Source of the DNA: CAZBGR01 sp964491535
GTDB taxonomy: Bacteria; Bacillota_I; Bacilli_A; RF39; UBA660
Assembly (NCBI GenBank): GCA_964491535.1
Contig: CAZBGR010000016.1
Location: 1-17,401 of the forward strand
Direction of reading: 5' to 3'
DNA: 17,401 bases
How positions within the stretch are numbered: the stretch's first letter is position 1; the number at the start of each line of letters is the position of its first letter. The notes beneath the pieces were generated by a model that searched no databases, was not told where the DNA came from, and worked only from the letters and a program-made list of their open reading frames with translations. A program made the translations under genes and the position numbers. This document shows, piece by piece, positions 6,709 through 12,950 of this stretch.

Positions 6709-7313
6709 ATTTTAGTTAAAGATTCTAAAATCAATTCCTTGTCATAACCTAAATTATATAAATAAGCAAATAACTTATTTTTTAATTTATAACCACTCTC
6801 TTTACTTTTTAATTTAATTTGTCTAGCTAAAAGTTTTTCCATTTTTAAAATTATTTGTTGTTGATCAATTTTATTAATTAACTCTTCAATAATTAATGAC
6901 TCAAGATTATGTTCCTCTAATCTTCTTTTAATCTTAAATGGCCCATCTTTACTAAATTGAAAACGATCATTTATTAAAGCTTCAGCAAAGCGATAATCAT
7001 CAAGATAACCTTGTTTACTTAATTGCTTAATTAATTTAGCAATAAGTTCTTTCGGATACTTTTTATTAATTAAATATTGATTCATTTCCTTTTTACTTCG
7101 TAATCTAATACTTATATATTTTAAGGCTTGATTATATATTTCTAAATACTGATTATCAGTCTTTATTTTTGATAAGATAGAAGAATTTATAACCTTATTT
7201 AAAAATAAACCATACTTTATAATTATTTCTTCATCTAATAAAAGACTTTCCCCATTATCCAAAATAACTTGATAACGACCTTTATTCTTTTTGATTAATT
7301 TTATAACTTGCAA
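6687..7313 (-). CDS. recX: RecX family regulatory protein
   Basis: RecX binds RecA filaments and modulates recombination and SOS induction. The 208-residue protein shows the three-helix RecX repeats: ALKYISIRLRSKKEMNQYL in the first, then LIKQLSKQGYLDDYRFAEALINDR (core motif near 95-120), then KIKRRLEEHNL. The N-terminal 60 residues form the extra beta-rich region seen in Firmicute RecX. An upstream in-frame GTG at 7320 is part of the Shine-Dalgarno AAGGTGAT, so I start at TTG 7311-7313 (MQVIKLIKK). The likely -10 is TGATAAGAT near 7335-7343. recA is not in the window. No LexA-type operator is recognisable upstream. The stop (TAG) lies in the loop of the shared terminator. Confidence 0.9.
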   Translation of the reverse strand: MQVIKLIKKNKGRYQVILDNGESLLLDEEIIIKYGLFLNKVINSSILSKIKTDNQYLEIYNQALKYISIRLRSKKEMNQYLINKKYPKELIAKLIKQLSKQGYLDDYRFAEALINDRFQFSKDGPFKIKRRLEEHNLESLIIEELINKIDQQQIILKMEKLLARQIKLKSKESGYKLKNKLFAYLYNLGYDKELILESLTKIKNREEG

Positions 7314-7354
7314 ACTAATCACCTTCTTCTTAATATCTTATCATAAAAAATATT

Positions 7355-7382
7355 AAAAAAATCCATATGCTTAACATATGGA
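7355..7382 (-). terminator. Terminator of the Asn-rich gene
   Basis: On the minus strand TCCATATG and CATATGGA form an 8-bp stem with a five-base loop, followed at once by seven T and another T-rich block. It is a classic intrinsic terminator just after the stop of the Asn-rich gene and separates it from recX. Confidence 0.87.
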
Positions 7383-7387
7383 CCTTT

Positions 7388-7810
7388 TTATTTATTTCTA
7401 GCCATTAATAAATAGATGATTACACTACCGATAATGCCACCGATAATGCCAGAAGATAAGACTGTTAAAAAATTAGTTTGATTTAGGGTTTCATCTTGAT
7501 CATTAAGATTGTCAAGGGTGGTATTATTATTTAAAGTATTATGATCATTATTTAAAGTTCCATCAAGATTATTATTATCTAGGTTATTATTATCTAGGTT
7601 ATTATTAGGATTATTATCAAGATTGTTGTTGTTAAGATTGTTATTATCATCAGTTCTATTAATGTTTACATCATTATTACGTTCACCATTAACCGCTAAC
7701 ATGGAATGTTTAATTTCTTTTTCATCATTAGATAACTGAATAGCATGTACATTAGTTGAAAAAACTATCATCGTTAGTAACCACAATAAGATACCTATAT
7801 ATTTTCTCAT
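7388..7810 (-). CDS. Asn/Asp-rich repeat protein with signal peptide and C-terminal membrane anchor
   Basis: A 140-residue protein of unknown function. Residues 1-23 are a signal peptide (MRKYIGILLWLLTMIVFSTNVHA). About 24-48 are charged. About 50-110 are a low-complexity run of NNNLDNNN-type repeats dominated by Asn, Asp and Leu. A glycine-rich membrane helix (about 118-136) and a short ARNK tail follow. There is no LPXTG sorting motif, so it probably stays anchored with the repeat region outside. At DNA level ATTATTATCTAGGTT is repeated in tandem at 7571-7600, and ACCGATAATGCC at 7427-7450 within the anchor, so length may vary by slippage. It has its own promoter, a strong GGAGG site and its own terminator. 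A role at the cell surface is inference. Confidence 0.8.
   Translation of the reverse strand: MRKYIGILLWLLTMIVFSTNVHAIQLSNDEKEIKHSMLAVNGERNNDVNINRTDDNNNLNNNNLDNNPNNNLDNNNLDNNNLDGTLNNDHNTLNNNTTLDNLNDQDETLNQTNFLTVLSSGIIGGIIGSVIIYLLMARNK
7571..7600. repeat. Tandem 15-base repeat in the Asn-rich gene
   Basis: ATTATTATCTAGGTT occurs twice without a gap, followed by diverged ATTATTAGG/ATTATTATC units to about 7640. The unit is five codons (NLDNN), so gain or loss keeps the frame. Confidence 0.85.
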
Positions 7811-7863
7811 CTAAATTTTACCTCCTTCTAAACATATTATTTACCTTAGATGAACAAATTATT

Positions 7864-7891
7864 AATATAATATGAATTAATTTAAATTCAA
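7864..7891 (-). promoter_or_regulatory. Promoter of the Asn-rich gene with an overlapping dyad
   Basis: On the minus strand TTGAAT (7886-7891), a 16-base spacer and TATATT (7864-7869). The leader is about 45 bases. The dyad TTAAATT-CA-AATTTAA (7882-7897) covers the -35 and could be an operator, although it is all A/T apart from its centre. Confidence 0.5.
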
Positions 7892-7901
7892 ATTTAAGAG
7901 G

Positions 7902-7939
7902 TAAAATAAATAATGATGATTAAGATAATAATCATCATT
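7902..7939 (-). terminator. Terminator after rpoZ
   Basis: AATGATGATTA (7912-7922) pairs with TAATCATCATT (7929-7939), an 11-bp stem with a six-base loop. On the minus strand it is followed by the T-rich ATTTATTTT. It lies 17 bases after the rpoZ stop. Confidence 0.6.
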
Positions 7940-7955
7940 TAATTTAAGTAAAAAA

Positions 7956-8150
7956 TCACTTTACAATAATTAAATTAGATACTACTTCTTCTAAACTACG
8001 ACCTAAAAATTTTTTAAATCGATAAGCAGATTCTTTTAATTGAAAATGTCTAGTTTCATGCATCTGTTTAGCTCTTTTAGCTACTACATGTACTAAAGCA
8101 TATTTAGAATCAACAATCGTTAATAATTGATCTATTGATGGATAAATCAA
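7956..8150 (-). CDS. rpoZ: RNA polymerase omega subunit
   Basis: The small subunit that helps assemble and stabilise RNA polymerase. Starting at TTG 8148-8150 gives a 64-residue protein beginning MIYPSIDQLL. It then carries the family signature DSKYALVHVVAKRAKQM and ends with GRSLEEVVSNL, all aligning with Bacillus omega. The open frame extends ten codons further, but that stretch contains the Shine-Dalgarno AAAGGAGGCGAT, so the shorter form is right. The stop is TGA. In Firmicutes rpoZ normally follows gmk. Here it is instead downstream of polA and the DUF2779 nuclease gene, with a possible promoter of its own in the 69-base gap. Confidence 0.9.
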   Translation of the reverse strand: MIYPSIDQLLTIVDSKYALVHVVAKRAKQMHETRHFQLKESAYRFKKFLGRSLEEVVSNLIIVK

Positions 8151-8169
8151 AGTATCGCCTCCTTTTATT

Positions 8170-8198
8170 AAGATACTCAATCTTTCTTAAATAAGCAA
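8170..8198 (-). promoter_or_regulatory. Possible rpoZ promoter
   Basis: On the minus strand TTGCTT (8193-8198), a 17-base spacer and TATCTT (8170-8175). Each hexamer matches 4 of 6. The -35 lies inside the inverted repeat AAATAAG-CAA-CTTATTT. Confidence 0.35.
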
Positions 8199-8220
8199 CT
8201 TATTTATGTAAAGTTTACAT
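8189..8220. repeat. Two adjacent inverted repeats after the DUF2779 gene
   Basis: ATGTAAA-G-TTTACAT (8206-8220) starts at the stop codon of the nuclease gene. It abuts AAATAAG-CAA-CTTATTT (8189-8205). Both stems are 7 bp and perfect. They may be a weak double terminator, an operator pair or an RNA processing site ahead of rpoZ. Confidence 0.6.
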
Positions 8221-10088
8221 CATTTTACTAATTCCTTTAATTTATTTAAAATAACAACCATTGCCCAAGTATCTTGCTGACAATAATTTAATAAATTAAT
8301 TCGTTGTTTTTTTAATTCTGCCGAATTAAAAGTTGGAAATTTAAGATAAGTTAAAAAAGCTTCACTACCGTTAGTAATCGCTAATAATTGATAATCTAAA
8401 TGAGGAGCAAAAAGAGGTAAGACCTTTTTTATAGAATAAGAGCCATTAAGTAAAGAATGATAATAATTAATAGTTGATGAAGACTCTTCATCAAAGCCTA
8501 ATTCTTTATATAATGATGATTTATTTCTAATAAGATCTAATAAATCAAAAGTATGATCTTTAATCTTTAATAATTCTTTTTGATAATTGGGAAATAAAGA
8601 AGCTAATTCCTTTAAACGACTTCTTTCAAAAGTTTGATTATAAACAATTACCGTTCCTGAAGTCATCTTTAAATGCTCACATAAAGATTTTACTAAAGAC
8701 TCTCTTTCATCTTGATGAGAGATAGCTAAAAAGGAATAATTATCTTTATCTTTTTGACAACTACCTGGTTTAGATTCAATATGTAGTGAATATTGAAAGA
8801 CTGATTGATTATAACATTTCTCTCCTTTATATCTAGGAAGAGGACAAGGAAAAGTCTCAAAATCTAAATAATATAAAGGATAAACTAATGTTTTTAAACC
8901 TGCTTTTATTTTTTCTTTATTAAGATAGGGTTCATCATTCGCTACTACTCGCCGTTGAATAACATTATTAGCCCTAGTTAAGGCCTCTTCTTTAAGATCT
9001 AATAGCTGAACTACCCCTTGGTTAATTAACTCAAAAGTAGAGACCTTTAAACCTTCCTCATCCCTAAATCCATAATTATTATTCAGATAAGTAAACAATG
9101 AATTAGTTTTAGGAACTTGTTTATAAAAACAAACTTCTAAAAATTTACATTTATAATCTTTTTTATGTTGACAATGAATACCAAGTGGACACGGTTTTAA
9201 ATCCATCTTCTTTAAAAAAGAAGTAATTTGAGAACGATCTTTTTCTATTAAAGGTAACATTTCTTTAGTTAATTTTGTAAAATCAAACAAACTAATAATA
9301 TTATTACCATCTTGATCAATATTATAAACTGGTTTATTATCTTTATCATATCTACCATCAAACACATAATCACTATTTAAAACTGCTAGATAATATTTTA
9401 TTTGATTAATTTTAGATACTTGCTTATTCTCCTTTAAATATCCTTCAACAATCATTCTTTGAACTAATAAATCATAAATATATTTCCCTGCTTTATGATA
9501 TTTATTAAATAACTTTTCCTTATGTTTTAAATATTCTTTTAAAGTCATCTCCTCTTCAAACTGATATGAATTTAATTCCTCTTTCAAACAAAAAATACCT
9601 TCTTTATTTTTAGCAAATAAAGAAATCAATTTCCCTTTTACTTTAGGACCTAAATTTAAAAAGGTTTTACTAGTAGTTGCTTTTACTTCAACTATATCAA
9701 AAGCATCTTTAGTTTCTTTATAAATATCTACATAACATAAATATTTAATCCCATCTTCAACATAATCAAAAGATTCTTGCTTTTTATTTTGTTGATTAGG
9801 AATAATTAAACCTCCAAAATTATCCTTTATATACTTAGCCGCTAATCTTTCAATCTCTAAATAATAAGGTAACATTGCCTTTAATTGTTCATTTTTAAAA
9901 TCAATTAAACTATTCCCTTTATCATCAACCATCATTTGGTAAATTTCTTCAACAATTAATCTTTTCTCTTCTTCTTTATATTCTTCAAAAGAAACATCAG
10001 TCATTAACTGATTATCTTTTACTTCATCTAATGAACAATAACGAGGACAACGAATATAATTAATAAACTTAGTTTTAGTTAAAGCCAT
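8220..10088 (-). CDS. DUF2779 protein: PD-(D/E)XK nuclease with Cys cluster fused to a DEDD exonuclease-like domain
   Basis: A 622-residue protein whose layout matches DUF2779-containing proteins. The N-terminal part looks like a Cas4/RecB-type nuclease: Asp121 in CYVDIY and Glu134-x-Lys136 in DIVEVKA give the PD-(D/E)XK pattern. Cysteines at 14 and 18 (CPRYC) with 300, 306, 314 and 320 (CPLGIHC, YKCKFLEVC) could hold an iron-sulfur cluster, as in Cas4 and AddB. The C-terminal half (about 405-622) begins YYLDFETFP (Asp409, Glu411), then VYNQTFE, FDLLDL (Asp515) and YCQQDTWA (Asp606), the pattern of DnaQ-like exonucleases. The ATG follows AAGGAAGTG, 27 bases after polA. No cas1, cas2 or CRISPR array is present. 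A DNA or RNA processing role is inferred; the substrate is unknown. Confidence 0.85.
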   Translation of the reverse strand: MALTKTKFINYIRCPRYCSLDEVKDNQLMTDVSFEEYKEEEKRLIVEEIYQMMVDDKGNSLIDFKNEQLKAMLPYYLEIERLAAKYIKDNFGGLIIPNQQNKKQESFDYVEDGIKYLCYVDIYKETKDAFDIVEVKATTSKTFLNLGPKVKGKLISLFAKNKEGIFCLKEELNSYQFEEEMTLKEYLKHKEKLFNKYHKAGKYIYDLLVQRMIVEGYLKENKQVSKINQIKYYLAVLNSDYVFDGRYDKDNKPVYNIDQDGNNIISLFDFTKLTKEMLPLIEKDRSQITSFLKKMDLKPCPLGIHCQHKKDYKCKFLEVCFYKQVPKTNSLFTYLNNNYGFRDEEGLKVSTFELINQGVVQLLDLKEEALTRANNVIQRRVVANDEPYLNKEKIKAGLKTLVYPLYYLDFETFPCPLPRYKGEKCYNQSVFQYSLHIESKPGSCQKDKDNYSFLAISHQDERESLVKSLCEHLKMTSGTVIVYNQTFERSRLKELASLFPNYQKELLKIKDHTFDLLDLIRNKSSLYKELGFDEESSSTINYYHSLLNGSYSIKKVLPLFAPHLDYQLLAITNGSEAFLTYLKFPTFNSAELKKQRINLLNYCQQDTWAMVVILNKLKELVK

Positions 10089-10115
10089 AAAACACTTCCT
10101 TATTTAAAAACAATC

Positions 10116-12698
10116 CTATTTTAACTGATACCAATTATCACCAAAATTAATCTCTACTTTAAGTGGAACATCTAATTTAAAACCACTTTCCATAGTCTCT
10201 TTAACAATTTTAAAAACCTTATCCTTTTCATTTTTAACAACATCAAAAATTAACTCATCATGAACTTGAATAATCATTTTAGATTTTAATTTTAATTTAT
10301 TAAATTGATCAAAAATAGTTATCATTACTTTTTTTATTAAATCAGCTTCACTACCCTGAATAGGGGTATTTAAAGCTATTCTCTCTCCTTGTTGTCTAAT
10401 TAAATGATTATTACTCTTTAACTCCTCAATGACTCTCTTTCGGTTCATAATCGTTCTTACAAAGCCATCTTCTTTAGCTTTAGCAATTATATCATCCATA
10501 TATTTTCTAATCCCCGGAAAAGTATTTAAATATTTATTAATAAATTCCCTAGCTTCTCTAACATTAATATCTAAATTTTCTGATAACCCAAAACTACTTA
10601 TTCCATAAATAATTCCAAAATTAACTGCTTTCGCTTGTCTTCTCATTTCACTATTAACTTCATCTATCGTAACATTAAAAATATCCATCGCTGTTTTAGT
10701 ATGAATATCTAAATCAGCTTTAAAAGCTAAAGTTAAATTTTCTATTTTTCCTAAATGAGCAAAAAGACGAAGTTCTAATTGAGAATAATCAGCTGCCATT
10801 AATAATCCATTTTTGCTAGGTAAAAAAGCTTTTCTAATTAATCTGCCATATTCATATCTAATAGGAATGTTTTGCAAATTAGGTTCAATAGAAGATAAAC
10901 GCCCCGTCCTCGTTAAAGTTTGATTAAAAATAGTATGAACTTTACTATCTTCCATAATATTATTAATTAAACCTTCAATATAATTACTATGAATTTTAGC
11001 TAACATTCGATATTCTAATATTTTATCTATAATAGGATGTTTATCCCTTATCTTTAATAAGATCTCTTTACTAGTTGAAAAAGATTTCTTTTTATTCCCC
11101 TTATAAGGAATCTGCATCTTCCTAAATAATACTTCTCCTAATTGTTTAAAAGATGCTATATTAAATTCAACTCCTGCATAATTATAAATATCTTTTGCTA
11201 ATAATTCTAGTTTTATCTTAATTTCTTCTCCCATATTTAACAATATCTTTTTGTCTACTTTAATACCGGTATATTCCATATCTGCTAAAACATAAGAAAG
11301 AGGCATTTCAAGATCAGTAAATAATTTCATACTTTCATCTTTTATTAATTCTTTTTTAAAATAAGAACAGGTTTCATAAATAAAGCGAGCTTTCTTAACG
11401 CATAAATCAGCTATTAACTTTTCATCTAATACTTTAGCTTTAGAAATAACCTCATAAAAAGGAATATCATATTCAAATTGATTAGCTAAATAGGCAATAT
11501 CATCTTTAATATTATAATTCAAAAGATAAGCTGCTAACATTGTATCAAAAGTAATTTTAGCAATCGCTATCTTTTGATATTTTAAAGCAACCACTACTTT
11601 CTTTAAATCATAGGTATATTTATTATTCTTTAATAAAAAGTTGGGTTCTTCTTTTAAGATCTTAACAGGAATATATAAAGCATGTTCTTTATTATATAAC
11701 CCCATTCCTAAAACTTTAGCAGTATGATAATTAGTCCCTAATATTTCTAAATAAATAGCAACTTCACCCTTAATATCTAATTCATTAAGTTCAGCTACAT
11801 TATTAATTATGGTAACCTTAGTTAAGGGAACTACTTTCTTTTCCATCCTTTTCAATAAAGAAAAGAATTCTAATTCTTCATAATTTTTCCTTAGTTCCTT
11901 TTTATTTTCTTCTTTTCTTTTAATACCTTCTAACCCTATCTTAATAGGAACCTCTTTATAAATGGTTGCTAATTGTTTACTCATAAAAGCCATTTCCTTA
12001 CCGGCTATTAAATTTTGTTTTAATTTACCAGTTATTTGATTAAGATTAACATAAATACCTTCAATATCCTTAAATTCTTTAATTAACTTTATAGCTGTTT
12101 TTTCCCCTATTCCTTTAACACCTTTAATATTATCAGAAGGATCTCCTTCTAAACCCTTTAAATCAATTATTTTATGAGGTTCAAAACCATATTCATCAAC
12201 AAAAGCCTTTTTATCCATCATAATATGACCTTTTGTTTTTAATAATTTTACTTTAACTTTTTCATTTATTAATTGTAATAAATCTTTATCACTACTTATA
12301 ATAAGCGCTTGATAATCATCACTCTTAGTAACCATATTAGCAAAAGTACCAATAATATCATCCGCTTCATAACCTAAAACCTCTAAATAAGTTATTCCCA
12401 TATTATCAAGAATCGTTTTAGCTACTCCAAATTGAATTTTTAATTCATCTGGCACTTCAAGACGACCCGCTTTATAATCTTCATATTGATCATGGCGAAA
12501 AGTTTTTCCCTTATCTAAAGCAACCATAATATAATTAGGTTTTTCATCATTAATAATTTTATTTAACATATTAATAAAACCTAAAATAGCATTAGTAGGA
12601 AATCCCTTAGAATTTCTAAGCATCTGACCACGATAAGCAGTAGCATAATAACTTCTAAATAATAAATTATTACCATCAATTAAAATTACCTTTTTCAT
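10116..12698 (-). CDS. polA: DNA polymerase I
   Basis: Fills gaps and removes RNA primers in replication and repair. The 860-residue protein has three parts. The 5'-3' flap nuclease (about 1-290) shows LIDGNNLLFRSY, GYEADDIIG and ISSDKDLLQL, followed by a helix-hairpin-helix near 186-205. The middle domain (about 295-455) has the 3'-5' exonuclease fold, but motif I reads YLE (316-318) instead of DxE, so proofreading is probably lost, as in Bacillus Pol I. The polymerase domain has motif A DYSQLELR (637-644), motif B RRQAKAVNFGIIYG (686-699) and motif C VHDEL (812-816). Start ATG follows AGGTGA, with an extended -10 just upstream. The DUF2779 nuclease gene follows in the same unit. Confidence 0.97.
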   Translation of the reverse strand: MKKVILIDGNNLLFRSYYATAYRGQMLRNSKGFPTNAILGFINMLNKIINDEKPNYIMVALDKGKTFRHDQYEDYKAGRLEVPDELKIQFGVAKTILDNMGITYLEVLGYEADDIIGTFANMVTKSDDYQALIISSDKDLLQLINEKVKVKLLKTKGHIMMDKKAFVDEYGFEPHKIIDLKGLEGDPSDNIKGVKGIGEKTAIKLIKEFKDIEGIYVNLNQITGKLKQNLIAGKEMAFMSKQLATIYKEVPIKIGLEGIKRKEENKKELRKNYEELEFFSLLKRMEKKVVPLTKVTIINNVAELNELDIKGEVAIYLEILGTNYHTAKVLGMGLYNKEHALYIPVKILKEEPNFLLKNNKYTYDLKKVVVALKYQKIAIAKITFDTMLAAYLLNYNIKDDIAYLANQFEYDIPFYEVISKAKVLDEKLIADLCVKKARFIYETCSYFKKELIKDESMKLFTDLEMPLSYVLADMEYTGIKVDKKILLNMGEEIKIKLELLAKDIYNYAGVEFNIASFKQLGEVLFRKMQIPYKGNKKKSFSTSKEILLKIRDKHPIIDKILEYRMLAKIHSNYIEGLINNIMEDSKVHTIFNQTLTRTGRLSSIEPNLQNIPIRYEYGRLIRKAFLPSKNGLLMAADYSQLELRLFAHLGKIENLTLAFKADLDIHTKTAMDIFNVTIDEVNSEMRRQAKAVNFGIIYGISSFGLSENLDINVREAREFINKYLNTFPGIRKYMDDIIAKAKEDGFVRTIMNRKRVIEELKSNNHLIRQQGERIALNTPIQGSEADLIKKVMITIFDQFNKLKLKSKMIIQVHDELIFDVVKNEKDKVFKIVKETMESGFKLDVPLKVEINFGDNWYQLK

Positions 12699-12715
12699 CT
12701 ATGTCACCTATTAAA

Positions 12716-12724
12716 AGTATAACA
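12716..12724 (-). promoter_or_regulatory. Extended -10 promoter of polA
   Basis: On the minus strand TGTTATACT (TGN plus TATACT), preceded by TTTA as at rnhC and the HIT gene. The -35 is poor. The leader is about 10-12 bases. The second twin-hairpin element ends 19 bases upstream, over the -35 region. Confidence 0.55.
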
Positions 12725-12742
12725 TAAAACCACTTAAATAAA

Positions 12743-12826
12743 CAGACCCAGGGATAAACCCTGGGTCTGACCACACAGTTAAACCGTGTGGCATTAATAT
12801 AGTATGCATAATCATCAAAAATATAC
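12743..12826 (-). repeat. Twin-hairpin element, copy B
   Basis: Minus-strand order: a 5' flank starting GTATATTTTT with CATACTATATTAATG; hairpin CCACACGGTT/AACTGTGTGG (12771-12791, containing a G-U pair only if read on the minus strand); one base; then the 11-bp GC-rich hairpin CAGACCCAGGG-TTTAT-CCCTGGGTCTG (12743-12769); then TTTATTT. It is homologous to copy A, offset by 124 bases at the 5' end. It could be a small RNA with an intrinsic terminator, a leader attenuator for polA or a repeat. No gene lies in 12699-12948. Confidence 0.75.
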
Positions 12827-12842
12827 CTTAAATTTTAAAAAC

Positions 12843-12887
12843 ATTAAAAATAAATAATAGAGCCTTAGGATAAACTCCTAAAGCTCT
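12843..12887 (-). terminator. Likely terminator of the galE-LtaS-like operon
   Basis: This is the second hairpin of copy A. On the minus strand AGAGCTTTAGGA pairs with TCCTAAGGCTCT (12859-12887, 12 bp including one G-U, loop GTTTA), followed by ATTATTTATTTTTAA. The wobble pair would be a C-A mismatch on the plus strand, which fixes the orientation. Confidence 0.65.
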
Positions 12888-12950
12888 AATTGTCACTCAG
12901 AATAACACTGAGTGACATTATTATATTATGATAAATAATTAAAAATATTC
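12859..12950 (-). repeat. Twin-hairpin element, copy A
   Basis: It begins at the TGA stop of the LtaS-like gene. Minus-strand order: a 5' flank starting GAATATTTTT with CATAATATAATAATG (contains TATAAT); a 10-bp hairpin TGTCACTCAG/CTGAGTGACA (12891-12917, seven-base loop); three bases; then the 12-bp hairpin ending at 12859. Against copy B, 32 of the first 43 bases are identical, while the stems differ in sequence but keep pairing. The second hairpins share the loop core TTTATCC. Confidence 0.75.

Noticed and set aside
7540..7660. Array of short repeats resembling a CRISPR or minisatellite
   Set aside because: The repeats are codon repeats (NNLDN units) inside an intact reading frame, with no spacers of constant length and no cas genes nearby.
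8220..10088. DUF2779 nuclease taken as a Cas4 adaptation protein
   Set aside because: The Cas4-like fold and cysteines are shared with repair nucleases. There is no cas1, cas2 or CRISPR array in the window, and the protein has a second nuclease domain and is linked to polA.
12771..12791. Integron attC-like site (contains GTTTAAC)
   Set aside because: The short match is part of a simple hairpin, the companion copy lacks it, and there is no integrase or cassette structure.
12714..12920. Small leaderless reading frames starting at the ATG in TAATG of each twin-hairpin copy (10 and about 27 codons)
   Set aside because: No ribosome-binding site, the ATG is too close to the -10-like hexamer, the frames differ in length and sequence, and the base pairing explains the pattern better.
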